The position numbers were made by a program, and so were the translations under genes. A stretch of 5,643 nt of DNA from Bacteriovoracaceae bacterium (lineage in GTDB: Bacteria; Bdellovibrionota; Bacteriovoracia; Bacteriovoracales; Bacteriovoracaceae), in contig JAKLJM010000167.1 in assembly GCA_023151145.1 (NCBI GenBank), positions 1 through 5,643 of the forward strand, given 5' to 3'. Below, one piece after another: positions 1 through 4,913 of this stretch; within the stretch, counting starts at the first letter, position 1; each line of letters begins with the position of its first letter. The notes beneath the pieces were generated by a model. It made no database searches and was not told where the DNA came from. It saw only the letters and a list, made by a program, of their open reading frames with translations.

Positions 1-14
1 GATAGAATAATAAA

Positions 15-1904
15 ATGAAACAAATGACACTCGTTAGAAAGATTTTAATAATAATTTTGCCTTTGATTTTATGCACTTTAGCTTTGATCTATTTTCTCCT
101 TACAGGATTTTATGAGAAAGAGAAAAATAGTCAAAAAGTGTTAGAGGGAGCACAGATTTTCAAATTAACTTCGGTTTTAATTCAAGAAACACAAAAAGAA
201 AGAGGAGCTTCTGCTCTTTTTGTTAATAAAAAAATTAGTAGTGATAAAATTGAACAACAGCGACAACTTGTTGATAAATTGCTTAATGAGTTAGCGCTAA
301 AACTTCAACGACCGGTTGGCAAAATAAATTCTACTAATATTGATAAATTGCGTGAAGATTATCTGAAAATACGAAAAATTGTTGATACTAACGGAACTTT
401 ACCCATAGTTTTGTCCTCTTATCGAGAGCTTGTTGGTTCGAGTATTTTAATTCAAAGAACTCTTTTTGATGGAGTGTCATTTGAAGGTAGAGAGAGTCGT
501 TTAAAAAGTTTAGTCATTTTTGAACAGTCTAAAGAGTCGTTAGGGCGATTAAGAGCTTTATTAAATGGCGCTTTTGCTTCAAATGATAAAAAAGAAATGA
601 AAGATCGAGATTTAGCACAAGAATATCTAATTTCCTTTCAGGTCGGATTTAATTCACCGGGCTTGATGATTTCAGAGAAATCTTCTGAAGAGCTTATTAA
701 AATTACAAATTCTTCTGAATGGCAAAATGTTTATAGTTCATATAATGTGTTTTTAACAAAGTATCAAGAAGGTAATTACGGAGTTAATCCTACACAGTTT
801 TTTGATTCAATTACAAAAGTTATTGATGACGTATTCAGCGTTGTACAGTTTGAGGTTGATAAAAATGTTAATGAATTAGTTCTCGTTAATCAAAATGAAA
901 AAAATAAATTTCGTAATTTGTTAGTGGGTTCGATCGTATTATTTTCAATGATTTTATTGATTGTCTTTTATGTTACTAGATCACTTATATTAGAGTTTAA
1001 ACAAATGGGAAGTACTCTGAAAGAAAAGTCAAAAAGCGTAGAGAAATTTTCAAGTGAGCTAGCTTCAGCAGCAGAATCATTGTCTCAATCTAATATTGAA
1101 CAGGCAGCCTCCTTACAAGAAACTTCTGCTTCGATTGAAGAAATTAGTTCTATGATTTTAACCACTAAAGATAATTCCATCAATTCCATGGAGATCATCA
1201 AAAATTGTGTTGATACAGTAGAGAATGGATCAGAGATCGTGCGACAGATGCGATTGGGAATGGAGCAAATTAGAGATTCGAATAAGGATCTATTTGAAAA
1301 AGTGAACAACTCAATCAGCGATACCGAAAAGATTGTTGATATTATAAAAGAAATTCATCAGAAAACTAATATTATAAATGACATAGTTTTTCAAACCAGA
1401 TTATTATCATTTAATGCTTCAGTAGAAGCTGCACGGGCCGGTGAAAGTGGAAAGGGATTTGCAGTTGTTGCCGATGAAATTGGTAAGCTCGCAAAGGTTT
1501 CTGGAGATGCAGCCAATGAGATTTCTAAAATGTTATTTCGAAGTAGTAATGAAATTGTGACTATAACTTCGAACACCAAAGAAAATACAGCCCAGGCAAT
1601 TGCTAATGCGGAAAAAAGTGTTCGTGAAGGTGATGAGCTATCAAGAAGATGTGAAGAAGCATTCTCATTAGTAAATTCACGAGTTAACGATATTGCTGAA
1701 ATATCTAAATCCATTCGTCTTGCTTCTGATGAACAATCTCGTGGTGTCGTTGAAGTGACCAAAGCCATTACGCAGTTAGATCAAGTTGCTCAATCAAATG
1801 CACAGGGGGCACAGTTAACGTCAAAGTCATCAGATGAGTTGTTAAATTTATCAAGAGAATTAGATCAGCAAATAGAAAAGTTAAATAGTGTTGTGGCGGG
1901 GTAG
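15..1904 (+). CDS. Methyl-accepting chemotaxis protein with NIT-like sensor domain, no HAMP
   Basis: This is an inner-membrane chemoreceptor of 629 aa that should signal to CheA/CheW. Membrane helices lie at about residues 8-29 and 301-320. They bracket a ~270-residue extracytoplasmic helical region resembling the NIT (nitrate/nitrite sensing) domain, with QKERGASALFVN at 60-71 and SKESLGRLRALLNGAFAS at 172-189. The cytoplasmic part has a methylation-helix motif (EQAASLQETSASIEEI, 362-377), the hairpin tip (FQTRLLSFNASVEAARAGE, 459-477) and a second methylation helix (DEQSRGVVEV, 572-581). Only about 42 residues separate the second membrane helix from the first methylation motif, so a HAMP domain does not fit. 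No C-terminal CheR/CheB-tethering pentapeptide is present. The ligand is unknown, because NIT-like domains vary in what they bind. ATG at 15 is the first start; ATG at 24 is an alternative. The upstream 14 bases show no strong ribosome binding site. The next gene begins immediately after the stop. Confidence 0.93.
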   Translation: MKQMTLVRKILIIILPLILCTLALIYFLLTGFYEKEKNSQKVLEGAQIFKLTSVLIQETQKERGASALFVNKKISSDKIEQQRQLVDKLLNELALKLQRPVGKINSTNIDKLREDYLKIRKIVDTNGTLPIVLSSYRELVGSSILIQRTLFDGVSFEGRESRLKSLVIFEQSKESLGRLRALLNGAFASNDKKEMKDRDLAQEYLISFQVGFNSPGLMISEKSSEELIKITNSSEWQNVYSSYNVFLTKYQEGNYGVNPTQFFDSITKVIDDVFSVVQFEVDKNVNELVLVNQNEKNKFRNLLVGSIVLFSMILLIVFYVTRSLILEFKQMGSTLKEKSKSVEKFSSELASAAESLSQSNIEQAASLQETSASIEEISSMILTTKDNSINSMEIIKNCVDTVENGSEIVRQMRLGMEQIRDSNKDLFEKVNNSISDTEKIVDIIKEIHQKTNIINDIVFQTRLLSFNASVEAARAGESGKGFAVVADEIGKLAKVSGDAANEISKMLFRSSNEIVTITSNTKENTAQAIANAEKSVREGDELSRRCEEAFSLVNSRVNDIAEISKSIRLASDEQSRGVVEVTKAITQLDQVAQSNAQGAQLTSKSSDELLNLSRELDQQIEKLNSVVAG

Positions 1905-2783
1905 ATGGAAAATTTTTACGAACAATTGATTTTTTTTGTTCCTTATATATTGCTGCTATTTTTAATAGTTCGTGCATTATTTAGAAAAGAACAATGGATT
2001 TACTCTACAGTTTTAGCACTGAGTTTTTCATCGGGAATATTGTTTTTCTTGATTTATAAAGATGATTTACTTTCGACTGGTTATTTTAAAGTGGGTCTCA
2101 CTATTGGGATTTATTCTTCTCTCGTAGCCACTATTCCTCTTCTGGTCTTTGGTTGGTATTTAGGTACTAAGGTAAGGGGGCGCTTTATTCTCGTTTTGGT
2201 TTTAATAGGGATTGGAGCGAACTTTTTAGTCGTTAAATCTTATCACTATGTTATTAAAAGAAATGCTAAAATTTTAAGTAAACCAATTGAATTTGACTGT
2301 ACAAAAATTCCTTACCACTGTGCCATACGAGATAACAAATTAGACCAAATAGTAGTTTTAAAATCTCGTGGTTTTGATATTGAAGCTAGAGATCGCATTT
2401 CTCGATCTGCCCTTTGGTATGCGATAGATAATAGAGAAGCCGTTAAGGTTTTACTTGAGAATGGAGCTAATCCAGATAGCTTTAATATCTATGGTGAAAC
2501 ACCGCTGGCCTATTCTTTAGTTATCTCGACAAAACCAAACATAGCTGTAGCTGAGTTATTAATGAAACATGGTGCAAATATTAATCGTTTGTTTAGTTTT
2601 AGAAAAAAAATTAGCATCCTTAATTTTGCAATTGTTAATAATGATATTAAAGCGATAAATTTTGCTCTTGATAACGGTGCCGATCCCTATATTTTAGATG
2701 GCTACCGTAAAACACCTTGTGATCGATTAAAAAAGATGTCGCTCTCGGATATCCCAAAAAGAGATCAGGTTTGCCATAAATAA
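1905..2783 (+). CDS. Four-helix membrane protein with C-terminal ankyrin repeats
   Basis: The protein has 292 aa. Hydrophobic segments at about 8-26, 31-51, 64-87 and 93-115 form a membrane domain, followed by roughly four ankyrin repeats. These are a degenerate first repeat (~136-162), then ~167-195 (ALWYAIDNREAVKVLLENGA), ~198-229 (TPLAYS...AELLMKHGANIN) and ~236-263 (ILNFAIVNNDIKAINFALDN), with a capping stub near 266-277. Ankyrin repeats usually bind other proteins. Basic residues cluster in the loops at 26-30 and 88-93, which by the positive-inside rule puts the C-terminal repeats outside the cytoplasm. All four cysteines (C132, C139, C272, C290) lie in that domain and none in the membrane part. 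The ATG follows the chemoreceptor stop directly (TAG-ATG), with a G-rich tract at 1895-1901 as possible ribosome binding site, so the two genes are probably co-translated. I do not recognise a named family, and the function is unknown. Confidence 0.88.
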   Translation: MENFYEQLIFFVPYILLLFLIVRALFRKEQWIYSTVLALSFSSGILFFLIYKDDLLSTGYFKVGLTIGIYSSLVATIPLLVFGWYLGTKVRGRFILVLVLIGIGANFLVVKSYHYVIKRNAKILSKPIEFDCTKIPYHCAIRDNKLDQIVVLKSRGFDIEARDRISRSALWYAIDNREAVKVLLENGANPDSFNIYGETPLAYSLVISTKPNIAVAELLMKHGANINRLFSFRKKISILNFAIVNNDIKAINFALDNGADPYILDGYRKTPCDRLKKMSLSDIPKRDQVCHK

Positions 2784-2855
2784 TCTCGAAATGGGCTTTT
2801 AAGGTATTTTGGCGTCGCTTTAATGCATGAGAAAGATTATTCAAATGTTAAAATA

Positions 2856-2882
2856 TTGAATATTATTTGTTTATCTTATTAT
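2856..2882 (+). promoter_or_regulatory. Weak candidate promoter upstream of the Crp/Fnr regulator
   Basis: The 125-bp gap 2784-2908 is very AT-rich. TTGAAT (2856-2861) could be a -35 box with TATTAT (2877-2882) as -10 box, but the spacing is only 15 bp. TATGAT (2882-2887) matches the -10 consensus better but sits 20 bp away. The regulator ATG (2909) has a weak AAGG (2899-2902) six bases upstream. I found no convincing terminator for the preceding ankyrin gene here. In DNA this AT-rich, such boxes arise easily by chance. Confidence 0.3.
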
Positions 2883-2908
2883 ATGATTAAATTTTAACAA
2901 GGTTCTTT

Positions 2909-3613
2909 ATGCCAGCAACTAAAAAAAAGTCATCATTTAATCTAGAAACTTGTTTAGATGGAAAGATCTCACCTGAATGGTTGATAGTTCTTAAAAATTT
3001 AACATCTAATCAAAAATTTAAAAAAAATGAAAGGATTGTTGAAGAAGGGAAGCCTGTTAAAGGCTTTTATTTCATTATTTCTGGAAAAGTAAAAGTTGTG
3101 ACTTCGATTTATGAAGGTCAAGAAAGAATCCTAAGATTATCTCATGCCGGAAATCTACTAGGTCATCGAGCCATAAGTACAGATGTTTATCCTATTTCGG
3201 CCATTGCCTTAACAGACGTTGAAGTTACATTTATTCCTACAGATGTTTTTCTAAAAATGATTGGTCAAAATCCAAATTTTGCCATTTTTTTGGTCGAGTT
3301 TATTGCTCGTGATCTTAGAGAAACTGAAGAACGTATGAAGAGTATGATTCACAATGATGTTATTGTGAGAATTGCGCACATTTTATGTTTGTTAATAGAC
3401 TCATACGGCTACGATGACAATATTAAAGGCCAACTAGAATTCACCTTACCACGCTCTGATATGGCGAATATGGCCGGTACTTCTTATGAAAGTGTTATTC
3501 GAACTCTTTCTAAGCTTGAAGATCTTAAATTGATTAGACTTGATAAAAAAAATATTGTTATTCTCAAAGAAGCAGGTTTAAGAAAAATTTCCAAAGAAAA
3601 AAGCCGACTATAA
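2909..3613 (+). CDS. Crp/Fnr-family transcriptional regulator
   Basis: This is a cytoplasmic DNA-binding regulator of 234 aa, a normal length for the family. Residues ~35-118 form the cyclic-nucleotide-binding-type beta-roll (GKPVKGFYFIISGKVKVV, 47-64; GNLLGHRAISTDVYPISAIA, 81-100). A dimerisation helix follows (~121-148), and a C-terminal winged helix-turn-helix at ~178-212 contains LPRSDMANMAGTSYESVIRT. The cAMP-contacting Arg-Ser of CRP is absent (YPISA at that place), and only two cysteines exist (C15, C160), so there is no FNR-type [4Fe-4S] cluster. The signal it senses is therefore unknown. In the recognition helix, E194 and R198 align with CRP E181 and R185, while Y193 replaces CRP R180, which predicts a half-site that keeps TGA but not the first G of TGTGA. 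It is followed by a hairpin at 3644-3673. Two candidate binding sites lie downstream, at 3626-3641 and 4062-4077. Confidence 0.93.
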   Translation: MPATKKKSSFNLETCLDGKISPEWLIVLKNLTSNQKFKKNERIVEEGKPVKGFYFIISGKVKVVTSIYEGQERILRLSHAGNLLGHRAISTDVYPISAIALTDVEVTFIPTDVFLKMIGQNPNFAIFLVEFIARDLRETEERMKSMIHNDVIVRIAHILCLLIDSYGYDDNIKGQLEFTLPRSDMANMAGTSYESVIRTLSKLEDLKLIRLDKKNIVILKEAGLRKISKEKSRL

Positions 3614-3625
3614 ACTAAACTTCAC

Positions 3626-3641
3626 TCTGATTAAGATCATA
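3626..3641. promoter_or_regulatory. Candidate Crp/Fnr-type binding site between regulator and beta-roll gene
   Basis: TCTGATTAAGATCATA has the TGA-N6-TCA core and spacing of CRP/FNR operators. Its inner part TGAT-N4-ATCA is a perfect inverted repeat. It matches the site at 4062-4077 at 11 of 16 positions. The site begins 12 bases after the stop of the regulator gene. A class II placement would put the start point near 3675, but the -10 region there (AACTAT, 3664-3669) is poor, so a role for the gene at 3700 is unproven. Confidence 0.35.
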
Positions 3642-3643
3642 AA

Positions 3644-3673
3644 AAAAATAGTTTGATTCATCAAACTATTTTT
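3644..3673. terminator. 13-bp AT-rich hairpin with A-tract and T-tract, likely bidirectional terminator
   Basis: Positions 3644-3656 pair perfectly with 3661-3673 around a TTCA loop (3657-3660). The stem has only two G-C pairs, is preceded by a run of eight A (3641-3648) and ends in a T-run (3669-3673). It lies 30 bases after the regulator stop, which fits a Rho-independent terminator working in either direction, though the low GC content makes it weak. Its core TTTGA-TTCA-TCAAA resembles an FNR site but the half-site spacing is two bases too short. Part of it could also serve as a -35 box (TTGATT, 3653-3658) with TAGATT (3676-3681) as -10 for the next gene. Confidence 0.6.
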
Positions 3674-3699
3674 AATAGATTAGTCATGAGGGTAGGAAA

Positions 3700-4014
3700 A
3701 TGTCTGTTCAAGAATTTGAGTCTATTTTTTCAGTATCAATTCAAAATTTATTTTTTAGTAATGAAGCTCCTCTTTATTATAAGGGACAGTATTTATCTGG
3801 GTTATTCTTTATAAAAAAAGGAAAAATTCATTTATTAAATAGTGGACAATCTTCTGTCGTTCTGGAAGAAAATCAAATTTTAGGACTGAAACCATCATCG
3901 CTGCTAACAGTTTCAAATGAAAACGCCATAGTTGAGGGGAATACCGAAATTCTTTTTGTGAGTAAGTCTGATGTGTTAAAAAATAGAAAATTTCTCAAAA
4001 AGTATTTTCAATAG
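3700..4014 (+). CDS. Small stand-alone cyclic-nucleotide-binding-like beta-roll protein
   Basis: A 104-aa protein whose middle resembles the start of a Crp-type beta-roll: YYKGQYLSGLFFIKKGKIHLLN at 26-47 shows the GxxxxGLFxIxKGKIxLL pattern. ILGLKPSSLLT (60-70) sits where the glycine-rich phosphate-binding loop would be, and NAIVEGNTEILFVSKSDVL (75-93) resembles the last strands. The nucleotide-binding GE and Arg-Ser residues are missing. The protein ends at about the first helix after the roll, so the dimerisation helix and the helix-turn-helix are absent. The stop is followed by intergenic palindromes and then an unrelated gene, so no broken-off DNA-binding half is visible. ATG at 3700 has a purine-rich ribosome binding site (GAGGGTAGGA, 3688-3697). 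It may be a degenerate paralogue of the upstream regulator or a small sensor or adaptor; the function is unknown. Confidence 0.75.
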   Translation: MSVQEFESIFSVSIQNLFFSNEAPLYYKGQYLSGLFFIKKGKIHLLNSGQSSVVLEENQILGLKPSSLLTVSNENAIVEGNTEILFVSKSDVLKNRKFLKKYFQ

Positions 4015-4029
4015 TATCTAAATAAATTC

Positions 4030-4047
4030 CACCCAACGGGTTGAGTG
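4030..4047. repeat. 18-bp imperfect palindrome in the intergenic region
   Basis: CACCCAACGGGTTGAGTG is an inverted repeat with one mismatched pair (C4033 against A4044). It is locally GC-rich in an AT-rich gap. As RNA it could fold as a 7-bp stem with a CGGG loop, but no T-run follows, so an intrinsic terminator is unlikely. Its centre is 31 bp upstream of the centre of the palindrome at 4062-4077, about three helical turns, so an operator for a second protein is possible. Confidence 0.4.
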
Positions 4048-4061
4048 ATTCTATCCTTAAG

Positions 4062-4077
4062 TATGATGGGTGTCATA
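4062..4077. promoter_or_regulatory. Candidate Crp/Fnr-type operator, class II position
   Basis: TATGATGGGTGTCATA has perfect 5-bp arms TATGA and TCATA separated by six bases, which is exactly CRP/FNR operator geometry. Its centre (between 4069 and 4070) is 41.5 bp upstream of the start point expected from the TATATT box at 4099-4104. That is the standard class II activator position of CRP and FNR. The predicted -35 region is poor, as is common for activator-dependent promoters. The Crp/Fnr regulator at 2909-3613 is the obvious candidate to bind it. Confidence 0.55.
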
Positions 4078-4098
4078 TTCCAATGTCATTATTCTTTC

Positions 4099-4111
4099 TA
4101 TATTTAATTCA
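4099..4111 (+). promoter_or_regulatory. Candidate promoter of the diiron/ferredoxin/kor operon
   Basis: TATATT (4099-4104) matches the -10 consensus at five of six positions and predicts a start point near 4111, giving a leader of about 14 bases that just contains the ribosome binding site. The hexamer 17 bp upstream (4076-4081, TATTCC) does not resemble a -35 box, so the promoter would depend on an activator. Confidence 0.45.
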
Positions 4112-4114
4112 TAT

Positions 4115-4122
4115 AGGGAGGA
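4115..4122 (+). promoter_or_regulatory. Strong ribosome binding site that fixes the start of the diiron protein
   Basis: AGGGAGGA lies two bases upstream of ATG 4125. The same frame is open further upstream to a TTG at 4041, but that codon has no ribosome binding site and lies inside the 4030-4047 palindrome, and the extra 28 residues would cover the putative operator and promoter. ATG 4125 is therefore preferred. Confidence 0.8.
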
Positions 4123-4124
4123 CT

Positions 4125-4652
4125 ATGAAAAAACTAATTGAAAATTTTACCTTCAAAGATGCCTTAGAGCTCGCTATTCAAATAGAGCTACAAGCAAAAG
4201 AACGCTATGAAGAATTCTCTCGTCAAATTGGAAGTCAGAGTAAAGGCGATGCCGGTGATTTTTTTGCCACTATGGCAATTAGTGAGTCTAAGCATGCAGA
4301 AACTTTAATTAATAAGTGCATTGAACATTTTGGAAAATTAAGTCCAGAAATTTTCATTGAAGATTACTATGAATTTTCTGAATCAGAAGCACCAGAATTT
4401 GATAAAGCTCAAAGTTTTATGTCGGTTTTGAGTGCTCTGCAAGTTGTAAGAGAGTCTGAAATTAAAGCCTACAATTTCTATAAAAAAATGTCGGAGTCTT
4501 CTACAGATTCTGAGGTTAAACGATTTTTTATTGAGCTCATGGAAGAAGAAGATGAGCACCGAAAAATGGTGGAAGATCAAATTAATAAATTAGATGAAAG
4601 TAATGAACCACTTCGAGATAAAGACGATATCGAAGAACCAAACGGACTTTAG
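4125..4652 (+). CDS. Rubrerythrin-like (ferritin-like) diiron protein without rubredoxin domain
   Basis: This is a soluble four-helix-bundle protein of 175 aa with a complete set of ferritin-like diiron ligands, arranged as two similar halves. The candidate ligands are E21 (IELQAKERY), E54 and H57 (ESKH), E112 (SEIKAYNFY), and E142 and H145 (EDEH). Each half has the E-x2-A-x3-Y pattern followed by ExxH. Rubrerythrins reduce peroxide, and related proteins react with oxygen or store iron. The C-terminal rubredoxin domain with its CxxC pairs is missing; only one cysteine (C65) is present, so electrons must come from a partner. The C-terminal tail (~156-175) is acidic. A ferredoxin gene starts eight bases after the stop, with its ribosome binding site overlapping the stop codon, which points to co-expression and suggests that ferredoxin as electron donor. 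The exact substrate cannot be read from the sequence. Confidence 0.9.
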   Translation: MKKLIENFTFKDALELAIQIELQAKERYEEFSRQIGSQSKGDAGDFFATMAISESKHAETLINKCIEHFGKLSPEIFIEDYYEFSESEAPEFDKAQSFMSVLSALQVVRESEIKAYNFYKKMSESSTDSEVKRFFIELMEEEDEHRKMVEDQINKLDESNEPLRDKDDIEEPNGL

Positions 4653-4660
4653 GAGCAAAT

Positions 4661-4909
4661 ATGTCGGAAAAAATTTTAAAACATGAAATGAATGTTCCTG
4701 GAAAATGGTTTACAACACATCCTGATGATGAGTCTGGAGAAGGGTGTATTGCATGTAATGTGTGCTATACTTCTGCCCCTGATTTTTTTAAAGATGATGA
4801 CGATGGTAATGCCTATTTCATTAAACAACCCCAAACATCTGAAGAAGAAGAGCTGGTTAAAGAACAAGTTGAATCTTGCCCAGTAAATTCGATTAAAATA
4901 GAGGAATAA
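4661..4909 (+). CDS. Single [4Fe-4S] ferredoxin
   Basis: An 82-aa acidic electron-transfer protein. Four cysteines fit one [4Fe-4S] cluster: C29, C32 and C35 in GCIACNVCYTSAPDFF, and C73 in ESCPVNSI with the usual following proline. There is no second cysteine cluster, so this is a mono-cluster ferredoxin, not the 2[4Fe-4S] clostridial type. Acidic stretches at 44-48 (DDDDG) and 61-64 suit docking to basic partners. The ribosome binding site AGGAG (4651-4655) overlaps the preceding stop, and the next gene starts four bases after this stop, with GAGGAA (4901-4906) inside this gene as its ribosome binding site. Its position directly before korA suggests that it accepts electrons from the Kor enzyme and may pass them to the diiron protein upstream. 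An overlapping frame at 4692-4886 is a shadow. Confidence 0.93.
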   Translation: MSEKILKHEMNVPGKWFTTHPDDESGEGCIACNVCYTSAPDFFKDDDDGNAYFIKQPQTSEEEELVKEQVESCPVNSIKIEE

Positions 4910-4913
4910 TTTT

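Noticed and set aside
1391..1768. 125-aa minus-strand open frame inside the chemoreceptor
   Set aside because: It lies wholly within the conserved signalling domain of the real gene and has no recognisable protein features. It is a shadow frame.
2761..2787. GAGAT/ATCTC inverted repeat at the end of the ankyrin gene as terminator
   Set aside because: There are only five base pairs with a 17-base loop and no following T-run.
2826..2841. CATGA-N6-TTATT as a third Crp/Fnr-type site upstream of the regulator
   Set aside because: The right half lacks the TCA core, so symmetry is too weak to separate it from AT-rich background.
2647..2844. 65-aa minus-strand frame over the end of the ankyrin gene
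   Set aside because: It is mostly antisense to ankyrin repeats, with no ribosome binding site or family signal.
3651..3666. FNR box in the hairpin (TTTGA-TTCA-TCAAA)
   Set aside because: The half-sites are separated by four bases between TTGA and TCAA where FNR and CRP sites have six, so the geometry is wrong. The RNA hairpin explains the symmetry.
4041..4124. TTG start at 4041 extending the diiron protein by 28 residues
   Set aside because: There is no ribosome binding site at the TTG, the extension overlaps palindromes and a promoter, and ATG 4125 has AGGGAGGA just upstream and fits the usual family start.
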